Shown here in pieces: positions 1-12,871 of a stretch of DNA of 64,000 nt. Location of the stretch: contig NC_134887.1 of the NCBI RefSeq assembly GCF_041734735.1, positions 39,260,378-39,324,377 on the forward strand, written 5' to 3'. The translations under genes were made by a program, and so were the position numbers. The notes beneath the pieces are model-generated. The model had not been told where the DNA came from. It searched no databases and was given only the letters and a program-made list of their open reading frames with translations. Position 1 is the first letter of the stretch, and every line of letters starts with the position of its first letter. Origin of the DNA: Babylonia areolata. Its lineage: Eukaryota; Mollusca; Gastropoda; Neogastropoda; Buccinidae.

Positions 1-103
1 CGGTACGGTAACAACAGGGGGTAGAACCGACAGACAGCAGATGGTGCTGCAGAAACAGCCGGTGAGGTGGTCGAGCAGTGGTGAACAATGATGATGATTA
101 ATT

Positions 104-336
104 TTGTATTTGTATTTGTATTTCATTTTATCACAACAGATTTCTCTGTGTGAAAATTCGGGCTGCTCTGCCCAGGGAGAGCGCGTCGCTACACTACAGT
201 GCCACCCATTTTTTTGGTATTTTTTCCTGCCTGCAGTTTTATTTGTTTTTCCTATTAAAGTGGATTTTTCTACAGAATTTTACCAGGAACAACCCTTTTG
301 TTGCCGTGGGTTCTTTTACGTGCGCTAAGTGCATGC
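104..336 (-). mobile_element. SINE B, 3' part, reversed
   Basis: Matches the minus-strand copies at 13595 and 53930: TTTCTCTGTGTGAAA, CCCAGGGAGAGCG, TGGATTTTTCTACAGAATTT and GTGGGTTCTTTTACGTGCG. The tRNA-like head is missing; SINE A sequence follows at 337. Confidence 0.8.
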
Positions 337-600
337 ATGCTCCCAGGTCAACATATGTGCAGACCTGCTAGTGCCTGAACCCCCTTCGTGTGTATATGCA
401 AGCAGAAGATCAAATACGCACGTTAGAGATCCTGTAATCCATGTCAGTGTTCGGTGGGTTATGGAAACAAGAACATACCCAGCATGCACACCCCCAAAAA
501 CGGAGTATGGCTGCCTACATGGCGGAGTAAAAACGGTCATACACGTAAAAGCCCACTTGTGTGCATACGAGTGAACGCAGAAGAAAAAGAAGAGACGATA
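337..600 (+). mobile_element. SINE A, body without head
   Basis: Shares AGGTCAACATATGTGCAGAC and GGAGTATGGCTGCCTACATG with eight or more other copies; the tRNA-like head is absent. It ends in an AGAAGAAAAAGAAG tail. Confidence 0.85.
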
Positions 601-838
601 AACCGAGGTCCCATGTGCTGCATGCACTTGGCGCTCTGAAAAACGAACCCATGGCAAGGACAGTATTGTCCTCTGGCAAAGAAATCCACTCCGACAGGTT
701 CACAAATGTATAAGCATGCACACACAGCCTGACTAAGCATGTTGGGTTATGCCGCTGGTCAGGCATCTGCCTAGCAGATGTGTTGTAGTGTATATGGATT
801 TGTCGAAATGCAGAGACGCCTCCTTGAGAAACTGAATC
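590..838 (+). mobile_element. SINE C, core and tail, abutting exon 852
   Basis: Core GATAAACCGAGGTCC, then GCCTGACTAAGCATGTTGGG and CGCCTCCTTGAGAAACTGAA. The tail ends about 13 bases before the acceptor of the exon at 852. Confidence 0.8.
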
Positions 839-851
839 TGTGCTGTTGCAG

Positions 852-967
852 CCAGGGAAGCTGCTGCCGTCAGCCCATGCGGTGGAGAGGGAGTACCAGG
901 TGATGTCTGCCGTGGCCCAACACGGGGTGCCCATTCCGCCCATGCTGGCTCTGTCCGAGGATAGCAG
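852..967 (+). CDS. ACAD11: ACAD10/11 exon (1st in window): N-lobe of APH-like kinase
   Basis: The exon begins after the acceptor CTGTTGCAG and codes [18 protein letters not shown], the glycine-rich/LLPSAHA(V/I)ERE block typical of ACAD10/11. It ends with AG before GTTCGG, in phase 2; the split serine is completed at 2978. The donor is a poor match to consensus. A SINE C tail stops about 13 bases upstream of the acceptor. Confidence 0.9.
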
Positions 968-3428
968 GTTCGGGTCTCTCTTGTACTCTGCACTGCACAG
1001 CAATGATCATGGACATGCAATGAAAAGCTTTGGTGATTGTCAATATATGATAGTCAGTCGTGTCAGCAGAGGAGGCAACTGCGGTCCCGACAATCTGCAC
1101 TAGAGTTTGATTATAGTGTGGAGAGTGTGGTTTCTTTTTCCTAAGTTACATCCCCACTCTCTTGGCCAAGAGGGTTTAAGGACAGTCAGCGTTGTTGCAG
1201 ATGGTTCCCAAAGGCTGTGGTGATAATGCACAAGCTTTCGTGATTGACAGTGTATGATTGTCAGTTGTGTCCATGAGCATGACCATCAGAACAGCAGAGG
1301 AGGCAACTAACTGCCGTTCCCGACTATCTGGGCTGGAGTTTGATTATAGTGGAGAGTATTTTCTCCCCCAAGTTACATCCCCACTACTCTCCTGGCCAAG
1401 AGGGCTTTAGGACAGTTGGTGTTGCTGCGGATGATTCCCAAAGGGCCAACTAACCTTCAAGGCTGCAGTGCTTTAGAGCCAGTGCAGTCTTGCCTCCTAG
1501 TGTGAGAGTCCTAATCCTTCACAAAAGACTAAGCTGTGCATGAATTGCAACTGTAGTGGAGAAACCATTGATCCTACAGTTCTCACTTTGCTGTTGGTGT
1601 TCAGCTTTATCATTCGTCTTGGTAACAGTTGATATATTTGCACCATCATCATTCGTCTTGGTAACAGTTGATATATTTGCACCATCATCAATCTCCCAAC
1701 CCCCCCCCACACCCTCACTCCCCATTCCCTTATACGCAGTCATCTGGAGTTGTATTCACAGCATATGTAGTAAACCACTGATATTTAACCCATTCAACTC
1801 TGGGGAGTTTGCAGATTTGGCAGGCTTCCCTGCCATTATGATGCAGTAGGAATTAGAAAATACACTGAAGTTTTTCCTTCAAATTGACAAACCTGGAAAT
1901 ACTGTAGAAGTGAGTTCCCTTTGCTTGAGGTTTATGCGTACACAGGAACATGGAAACCATTTTAATGAAACAAACTTGACACCCTAGCAACGCTCGGGAA
2001 CAGGATTGAATGAGTTACCTGACCTTTCGTGTGGACTGAAAGATACGTGAGGTGAACTGGTGTTTTCAGGATATTTTTAGTGTGTTTTGATTGGGTTTTG
2101 ATTTTACGTGGACTGAGCGAGATGTGGGTACATTGGTCTTTCCAATGCTGGTTTAATACACCATTTAACATGATGATGATAAATATGGATACTTATATAG
2201 CGCCTATCCTCGGTCAGAGCTTTGTGATAAATATGGATACTTATATAGTGCCTATCCTCGGTCAGAGCTTTGTGATAAATATGGATACTTATATAGTGCC
2301 TATCCTCGGTCAGAGCTTTATGATAAATATGGATACTTATATAGTGCCTATCCTCGGTCAGAGCTTTGTGATAAATATGGATACTTATATAGCGCCTATC
2401 CTCGGTCAGAGACCAAGCTCTAAGCGCTTCAGAAACATGGGGTCAGCAGGCTGCCTACTTGAGTAGTTGACTGACTGCTGCCAACCGGCGGTTATAGTTC
2501 GTTTTGTGTGTCATACAATCAGATTTCAGGCACACACACATGCACACTTTAGGTGTATGACTGTTTTCTGTTTATTTACCTCACCATGTAGGCAGCCATA
2601 CTCCATTTTCAGGGGTGTGCGTGCTGGTTATGTTCTTGTTTCCATAACCCACTGAACACTGACATGGATTACAGGATCTTTAACATTTGTATTCGATCTT
2701 TTGCTTGCGTATACACACAAAGGAGGTTCAGTTACAAGCAAGTCTGCACATATGTTGACCTGGGAGATGGGAAAAATCTCCACCTTTTGCCCACCAGATT
2801 CGATCCTGGGACCCTCAGATTGAAAGCCGCATTAACCACTCCACTATTGCGCCCGTAATTTTGGTTCCTCTTTGGTTTTAAGAACATAGTCCCTCCCTCT
2901 TTGCAGTCGACTAGGCAATGAGCAACATGATTTCATTGATTTAACAGAGCCAACCTCTTCAATGTTTTACTTTGCAGCATTTTAGGCACACCCTTCTACC
3001 TGATGAAGTATGTCAACGGACGCATTTTCAAAGACCATCGTTTGCCAGAGCTGTCTCCTGAGGAGAGATGGCCAGTGTACGAAGCGCTGTGTGACGTTCT
3101 CTGTAAAATCCATCGTGTCGACATCGCCAAAGCTGGGCTGTCAGAATACGGGAAACAGGGTATGTCCGTGTATGTTGTGTCACTGGTATAGTAAATATGA
3201 TATAGAGGTGCTGTTCATTTACCTGGAGGTGTCGGACAGAGCACTCTGTCTGTCATCTATTCATTCATTCATTCATTCATTTATTTAGTGTTTGGTTTTA
3301 CCTGTGTGCTAGCTGAATTGGTAGCATAAGCAGCATTGACTTTGAAATTGTGTCCCTTGTACATTGAGAGAGTTACCACTCTCTATTGTTTATTTCCCTT
3401 CCATTGACTTGAAGTTGTGTCGCTTGTA

Positions 3429-3459
<31 letters not shown>

Positions 3460-5465
3460 TTACCACTCTTTATTGTTCATTTCCCCCTCCATTGACTTGA
3501 AGTTGTGGCCCTTGTAAATGGAGAGACAGAGAGTTACCCACTCTTTATTGTTAATTCTCCCCCTCCATTGACTTGAAGTTGTGTCCCTTGTAAATGGAGA
3601 GAGAGAGAGAGTTACCCACTCTTTATTGTTAATTCTCCCCCTCCATTGACTTGAAGTTGTGGCCCTTGTAAATGGAGAGACAGAGAGTTACCCACTCTTT
3701 ATTGTTAATTTTCCCCCTCCATTGACTTGAAGTGGTGTCCCTTGTAAATGGAGAGAGAGAGAGTTACCCACTCTTTATTGTTAATTTCCCCCTCCATTGA
3801 CTTGAAGTGGTGTCCCTTGTAAATGGAGAGACAGAGAGTTACCCACTCTTTATTGTTAATTTTCCCCCTCCATTGACTTGAAGTGGTGTCCCTTGTAAAT
3901 GGAGAGAGAGAGAGTTACCCACTCTTTATTGTTAATTTCCCCCTCCATTGACTTGAAGTGGTGTCCCTTGTAAATGGAGAGAGAGAGAGTTACCCACTCT
4001 TTATTGTTAATTTCCCCCTCCATTGACTTGAAGTTGTGTCCCTTGTGAATGGAGAGAGAGAGAGAGAGAGAGAGAGTTACCCACTCTTTATTGTTAATTC
4101 TCCCCTCCATTGATTTGAAGTTGTGGCCCTTGTAAATGGAGAGACAGAGAGTTACCCACTCTTTATTGTTAATTTCCCCCTCCATTGACTTGAAGTGGTG
4201 TCCCTTGTAAATGGAGAGAGAGAGAGAGTTACCCACTCTTTATTGTTAATTCTCCCCTCCATTGACTTCAAGTTGTGTCGCTTATACGTGGAGAGAGAGA
4301 GAGAGTTCTATCTATCTGTCTGTCTATCTATCTATCTATCTATCTATCTACCTATCTATCTACACCTGTGATAGACCTTGGTCTCACATCATGGATGAAG
4401 GCCATCATCGACAGCTCTCCAGGCACCCCGGTCCTGGGCCTATTGCTCCAGATGTCCCCAAGTCCCGGCCCATCCTAGAGAGATTCAAGATTCAAGATGA
4501 TTTATTCATATAGGCCAAGGCCCCTAATGAAGGGGTATATGAACAGACAACAATGAAAAACAAAGAAAATGAAAAACAAAAACAAAAACATTTCACATAA
4601 TACAACATACATAGAAAACTCGATATAACATAAGTTCAAATGAAAACTAGCCTAGCAACAAAACAGTGTTTTCATGACGTAATAGTTTCTCGGACTTTGA
4701 AAGCTTTATATAAATACAAAGCAAGGTTTCTAGCAATTTCACAGGATGTTGAGGACATTAACGAGTTCAATTTAAATATATTTGGTTGTCTATAATATTT
4801 AGGCTTAATAAATGATTCTCGAATATTCCTCAAAGCTGGACAACAAAGGACAAAGTGCATTTCATTTTCTGTCGAATCTTTGCATAATGGACAAATCAGA
4901 TCAGTGTCATTACATATTCTGTATCTATAATGATGAACTGCTAGCTCAGAAATACCTAATCTGAATCTTGTTGTTATATATTTCAAATGTCTATCCATAT
5001 TTAACATCAAGTAGGGTTTCAAGTCTGGGCCATTGCTGAAATTCCTATAAAAATCAAATCTTTCACTATTTTGAATATGATCAGAGAGAGAGAGAGAGAG
5101 AGTTACCACTCTTGTTTATTGTTTATCCCCCCCATTCCCCCCCCGCCCCCCGCCAGGTCAGTTTGTGGAGCGGAACTTCCGGCGCTGGGTGAAGCAGTAT
5201 GCGGCCAGCAAGACGAGGGACATGCCGTCCATGGACCGGTTGATGGAGTGGATCCCCGCCCACCTGCCGCAGGGCGAAAAGGTCACCGTCGTGCACGGAG
5301 ACTTCAGGTAAGGGGGCGGTCTGCATGCAATGCAATGCAAGACAGTGCAATGCAGTACGACACAGCGCGATGCAAAACTTCCTGAAGAAGAAGAAGAAAA
5401 AAATGGTGTAACACACAAAAGCATAAAACAGATTCAAAGATTATGCGTGTTACATTACTTAATTG

Positions 5466-5504
<39 letters not shown>

Positions 5505-6242
5505 CAAGACAATGTGATGCAGTACGATACAATTCAATGCAAGACAGTACAATGCAATATGAAACAATATAATGTAAAACAATGCATTGCAATACGAAAT
5601 AATACATTGTAAGACAGAGCAGTGCAATACTATTTAATACAATGCAAAAGTGTGCAATGCAATACTATACAATGCAATGCAAGACAGAGCAATATGATAC
5701 AATAGAATGCAAGACAGTTCAGTGCAATATGATAATAATAATAGTATTTATACAGCGCTGAATCTTGTGCAGAGACAAATCAAAGCGCTTTTGCACCAGT
5801 CATTCACACGCGTGCATAAATCTAAAACTGGAGAAACTGAAGACACGGAAGAGGCAGGGAAGGGAGGCTATTTTGGGAAGAGGTGGGTTTTAAGGCCAGA
5901 CTTGAAAGAGCTGAGTGTGGAGACTTGACGAAGCGAAAGAGGAAGTTCATTCCAATTGCAAGGTCCATAGACAGAGAAAGAATGGTGGCCAGCAGTCGAG
6001 TGTGCAATGCAGTATGATGCAATACAATGTTGGACAGCGCAGTGCAATACAATGCAATACAATGCAAGACAGTGCAATGCAATACAATGCAAGACAGTGC
6101 AGTGCAATACAATGCAAGACAGTGCAATGCAATACAGTGCAGTGCCATAAGATACAATAATAATGATAATTATCATCATGAATACTAATTGAGTGTTTTC
6201 CTTCTAAAAGGGTCACTCAAAGCACTTTATAATAAACATTAA

Positions 6243-6273
<31 letters not shown>

Positions 6274-6367
6274 CACACTAACTTACAAAGGGAGGAAGAA
6301 GAAGAAAAAAAATTTAAAGCACAAAAGCATGAAACAGATTCAAAGACTACACATATTACATTACTTG

Positions 6368-6422
<55 letters not shown>

Positions 6423-6646
6423 TGCAAGACAGTGCTATGCAATATGATTCAATGCAGTGCAAGACAGTGCAATGCAAAGAGTGCAAAGAACATGATTTGA
6501 TCTAATAGAAGGCAGTTTTGAACAGACGAGTCTTGAGGTTGGTTTTGAAGCTGGAAGTGGACTGTTATTTTATTTTATTTTATTTTATTTTATTTTTATT
6601 AGTAGTAGTATTTAAAAAATATATATATATAGAATTTTCCAAATTT

Positions 6647-6678
<32 letters not shown>

Positions 6679-9600
6679 AGGCCTGACAAAGCGCGTTGGG
6701 TTACGCTGCTGGTCAGGCATCTGCTTAGTAGATGTGGTGTAGCGTATATAGATTTGTCCGAACGCAGTGACGCCTCCTTGAGCTACTGATACTGATACTG
6801 CACTGGGATTGTCTTAACGTATATGGTAAAGGAGACTTTGTCCTGAGAGAGAGAGAGAATGACTCCTTGAAGGAACTTTGACAAAAGGACTTTTGTCCTG
6901 ACAGAGAGGGAGAATGACTCCATGAAGGAACTTTGACCGAAGGACTTTTGTTCTGACAGAGAGGGAGAATGACTCCTTGAAGGAACTTTGACCAAAGGAC
7001 TTTTGTCCTGACACAGGGAGAATGACTCCATGAAGGACCTTTGACCAAAGGACTTTTGTCCCGACACAGAGGGAGAATGACTCCATGAAGGAACTTTGAC
7101 CGAGGGACTTTTGTCCTGACAGAGAGGGAGATTGACTCCATGAAGGAACTTTGACCAAAGGACTTTTGTTCTGACACAGAGGGAGAATGACTCTATGAAG
7201 GAACTTTGACCAAAGGACGTTTGTCCTGACACAGAGGGAGAATGACTTCATGAAGGAACTTTGACCAAAGGACTTTTGTCCTGACACAGAGGGAGAATGA
7301 CTTCATGAAGGAACTTTGACTGAAGGACTTTTGTCCCGACACAGAAGGGAGAATGACCCCTACTCTGTTGCAGACTGGACAACGTGATTTTTGACCGCCT
7401 GCGGCCGGAGGTGATCTCGGTGCTGGATTGGGAGCTGTCCACGCTTGGTGACCCGCTGACCGACCTGGCCACCTGCTGCATTGCATTCTACCTGCCCCTT
7501 CAGTTTCCCCTCTTCCCAGGTGGGGGCACCTTGTGTGATGACGACGACGACGACGACGATAATTATGATGATGATGATGATGATGATAAGAATAATAATG
7601 ATGATAAATTTAATAATAATAATAATAATAATGATGATGATGATAATGATAATAATGATAACTATGATAAATGATATGATAATGACGATAATAATAATAG
7701 TAGTAATGATAATAATGATGATAATGGATACTTATGTAGCACATTATTCAGAAATCTTTGCGCAAATGAGTCAAAAAAGTACATAAATGTTATTACAACA
7801 ACAGACGCCAGCTTTGAGACTCGTCTTCTTTTTGTTGATGTTCACAGGATTGTTATCGACAACGTTGACTAAAAGAAAAATGTACATACTCGTCATCACA
7901 ACAGCTATTGGTAAAGTTGACTAAAAGAAAAAAAATGCATACTCGTTATCACAACGGTTATCGACAACGTTGACTAAAAGAGAAAAGTACATACCGTAAA
8001 GTTTGGTCTGTTGAGCGCACTGGTATATAAGCCGCACCCACTAAATTTTGGTAAAAATTGAACTTTATCCATACAGAAGCCGCACTGGCTTATAAGCCGC
8101 ACTTATTTCCGGTACCGGAACACATACTGATACTACAGAAAAGCTGTCAATACTGTAGGTTATGAAATAAACACAAGCGGGAACATCACAAAGAAAAGCA
8201 AGCGAAAATACTGCTAGTGCCACAAAAAAATAATAAATAAACACAACAAAAATACGATCCATAATTTAGGGATAGTCACATTTATTCAACGTCATCCTGC
8301 TCACTGATTCCACTGAAATCTTCGTCTTCAGTGTCCGAGTTGAAGAGAACCAGCACAGCTTCTTCCGCCATCTTGTCACTGACTTCAGCCTCACTTTCAC
8401 TTCATGAACATGAAGGTGGAGGTCACTGCTGGTTCGTCGCTTGCACTGTCGTCTGCTAGGTCAATCGCCTTCAATTTGCAGGCTGCATCATAGGCATAAC
8501 GTCGCGTTTTCGGCATGATGAGGGTGTACGCTTGAGCAGAGTAGAACTGAATGCTGATCTGAAGGCTTTAATGTGTGCAGATTTGATTTATAAAACGTGA
8601 ACAGTTAGCACACTATCCTGAAGCTCATCCAAAAATTCATGGATAGAAATCATGATTTTGGTGAGTTGAAGGGCAGCTAAGAATAGACGAGAACGTGACA
8701 CTCCTGGGATCGTTAAAATCTTCAAATAAGCCGCATCATTGTATAAGCCGCAGAGGTTGAAGCTGGAGTAAAAAGTCGCGGCTTATAGACCGAACTTTAC
8801 GGTACTCTGTTATCACAACGGTTATCAACAACATTGACTGAAAGAAAAAAGAACATACTCGTTACCACAACAGTTATCGACAAAGTTCACTAAAAGAGAA
8901 AACTACATACTCATTATCACAACAGTTATCATCAAAGTTGACTAACAGAGAAAAGTACATGCTCATTATCACAACAGTTATCGACAACGTTGACTAACAG
9001 AGAAAAGTACATACTCATTATCACAACAGTTATCGACAGCATTGACTAACAGAGAAAAGTACATACCCGTTATCACAACAGTTATCGACAACCTTGACTA
9101 ACAGAGAAAAGTACATACCCGTTATCACAACAGTTATCGACAGCATTGACTAACAGAGAAAAGTACATACCCGTTATCACAACAGTTATCGACAACGGTG
9201 AATAAGAGAGAAAAGTACATACTCGTTATCACAACAGTTATCGATGATGTTGACTAAAAGAGAAAATTACATACGCGTTATCACAACAGTTATCGATGAC
9301 ATTGACTAACAGAGAAGAATACATACTCGTTATCACAACAGTTATCGACAACGTTGACTAACAGAGAAAGGTACATACCCGTTACCACAACAGTTATCGA
9401 CAGCATTGACTAACAGAGAAAAGTACATACCAGTTATCACAACAGTTATCGATAACGTGGACTAAAAGAGAAAAGTACATACTTGTTATCACAACAGTTA
9501 GCGACGAGGTTGACTAACAGAGAAGATTACTTACTCGTTATCACAACAGTTATCGACAACATTGACTAAAAGAATAAAGTACATACTCATTATCACAACA

Positions 9601-10682
9601 GTTATCGACAACATTGACTAAAAGAATAAAGTACATACTCATTATCACAACAGTTATCGACGACATTGACTAAAAGAATAAAGTACATACTCATTATCAC
9701 AACAGTTATTGACGACGTTGACTAAAAGAATAAAGTACATACTCGCTACCACAAGAGACACCAGCACAGAGACTTTAGTTAAAGTCTTCTTTTTGTTAAT
9801 GTTCACAGGCCTGGGCGGCACTGATCTCAAAGAGCTGAAGATTCCGGATGCAAAGCAGTTTATGGAAATGTACTGTCGCAAGATGAACATGCCCATCATC
9901 GACAACTGGGAGTTCTATGTGGCCTTCGTCTTTTTCCGCTTGGCAGCCATTACGCAGGGCGTGTACAAGAGAGCGCTGTCGGGTGAGAGTTGGTTTTTTT
10001 TTTTTTTTTTTTAACCGGAGTTTGGGTTGGTTCTAGTGAATTGTAACGATCAATCAGTCTTCGGTGTCGACAACACTACAGCATAAGTGGAGTGTAGATG
10101 GGCGACATTTATTTACATCAGCAAGTATCATCCGTATGTGATTTCTCTCATGTTGTCGTCACCCATGTTGTCACTCGTTACATTATTCATTTGCTTTAAA
10201 CCCCCACCCCCACCCCCACCCCACCCCATTGGAATGGAGCATCATTAACATCAACATCTCGTGAAATCTCCCGCAGGTCAAGGCAGCTCGCCCAAGGCAG
10301 AAATGGTGGGAATGTTCACGGAGAACATTGCGGACCTCGGATGGCGCATCGCCTCCGAGAGCAACATCCCCCCCACGTCCCCTACCTCCACCTCCGCTGC
10401 CACTGCACCTGGCGGAAGTGGAGCAGCAGGGAACCCTGGGACGACAAGGAGCTACTCCACGCGAGCGGGGCCTTTGCACACCACGGTGCTGAGTCATCTT
10501 TCCCGCCCCCTGTCCACCGCTGCGGCCGATTCACACTGTGCCGGTGAGCCTGCGTGGAAGTTTGGGACAGGACAACAGAAAATGATGATGATAATGATAA
10601 TAATGATAAGAAGAAGAATGATGAGCGCTTTTCTCCCTTAAAGAGTAGCTCAAAGCGCTTTACAATAAACAAGAAAACACAT

Positions 10683-10743
<61 letters not shown>

Positions 10744-10776
10744 TACAATAACTTACAAATAAACATGAACACACAT

Positions 10777-10828
<52 letters not shown>

Positions 10829-12837
10829 GCAGTAACTTAGAAAAAGAAGAAGAATAAGGTAAAAAGATTAAATAAAAAAAGCATAAAACAGCATTGAGTG
10901 GACCAAACAGCTTAATCGTAGCAGTTACACCTTATGTTGCAGGTAGCCCCAACCGTCTGTAGGCCTTGTAGATAAAATGTACGTTTGATGATGTGGCTTG
11001 GGAGTCTGAGCGTTCCTACCAGGTTCAGAATGTTCCTCCCAAAATTTCCTGACTGTTCCTTCAGACACTTGACAGGGGTTGGCATCTGTGCATGACTGTT
11101 CCTTCAGACGTTTGACAGGGGTTGGCATCTGTACATGATTGTTCCTTCAGACACTTGACAGGGGTTGGCATCTGTACATGATTGTTCCTTCAGACACTTG
11201 ACAGGGGTTGGCATCTGTGCATGATTGTTCCTTCAGACGTTTGACAGGGGTTGGCATCTGTGCATGATTGTTCCTTCAGACACTTGACAGGGGTTGGCAT
11301 CTGTGCATGATTGTTCTTTCAGACACTTGACAGGGGTTGGCATCTGTGCATGATTGTTCCTTCAGACACTTGACAGGGGTTGGCATCTGTGCATGATTGT
11401 TCCTTCAGACACTTGACAGGGGTTGCCATCTGTGCATGATTGTTCCTTCAGACACTTGACAGGGGTTGGCATCTGTGCATGATTGTTCTTTCAGACACTT
11501 GACAGGGGTTGGCATCTGTGCATGATTGTTCCTTCAGACACTTGACAGGGGTTGGTATCTGTGCATGATTGTTCCTTCAGACACTTGACAGGGGTTGGCA
11601 TCTGTGCATGATTGTTCCTTCAGACACTTGACAGGGGTTGGCATCTGTGCATGATTGTTCCTTCAGACACTTGACAGGGGTTGCCATCTGTGCAGGCCAG
11701 ATGGCGGTGAGTGTGGAGGGGCTGTCACCGCGGGTTCAGGAGATCCACCGGCGGGTGAAGGAGATCGTGGAGAAGCACGTGCTGCCCCTGGAGGCTGAGG
11801 TTCTGCAGCAGGGGGTGGTCACGGAGGAGAACCGCTGGGCCGTGCACCCCCGCGTGGAACAGCTGAAGGTATGTAGGAGGAAGCAGTGAAGAGAGCGATG
11901 GTGGTGATGGTGGTGGTGATGACGATGATGATGGCACAGTTCAGTTCGGTTACTTGAGAATCCTAGATCAGCTTCGCTCTACACCGTTTCCCGACACAGT
12001 TACAAGTCCTCTGGTCTTTGTCGTCACTGTCGGTCGTCATTGTCGTCCCGTCCCTGTCGTCATTGTTGTCACTGTCATCTTTGTCGTCACTGTCGTCATC
12101 ACTGTCGTCATTCTGTCGTCTTTTTCATCATTGTCATCACTGTTGTCTTTGTCGTCACTGTCGTCTTTGTCGCCATTGTCGTCACTGTTGTCATTGTTGT
12201 CACTGTCGTTATTGTCGTCACTGTCATCACAGTCACTACTCTTTGCCACCCACTGACATGATTACAAGAACATCATCATCATCGTCAACATCCTCCCCCT
12301 CCTTCTCCTCCTCCTCCTCATCATCATCATTACATCACCATCATCATAATCATAGTTATCATCATCATCACCACTATGATCACCATCATCATCACCATCC
12401 ATCATGATGACAACATGGTGTGGTGTAGCGTTTATGGATTTGTCAGAACACAGTGACGGGCTCTTTGAGTAACTGAACTGAACTGAACCCATGCATCGTC
12501 ATCGTCATCACCGCCATCACCATCATCGCTCTTTTTATCACTATCTATATAAAGATTACACCTTCAGCTGTTCTTCTGTTTTCATGTTATTCTTTTCATT
12601 GTCATCATGATCATGATCATTATTGCTGTTATTACTGTCATCATCATCATCATCATCATCATTATTGTCATAAATGTTATTGTTTCTCTTCTTATGTTAC
12701 TGTAAGTCTCCTTTTTCTTCTTCTTATCATTATTATTATTATTATTATTGTCGTTGTTGTCGTTGTCGTTTATTTGTTATTGTTATTATTGTTGTTGTTG
12801 TTGTTGCTGTCGTCGTCGTCATCATCATTATTTATTT

Positions 12838-12871
<34 letters not shown>

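Noticed and set aside
5822-6216. Cys/Leu/His-rich minus-strand frames
   Set aside because: They are produced by the ATGCA-type cryptic satellite.
8065-8262. A 65-codon frame in the pogo-like element
   Set aside because: It lies outside the recognisable N- and C-terminal coding pieces and matches nothing.
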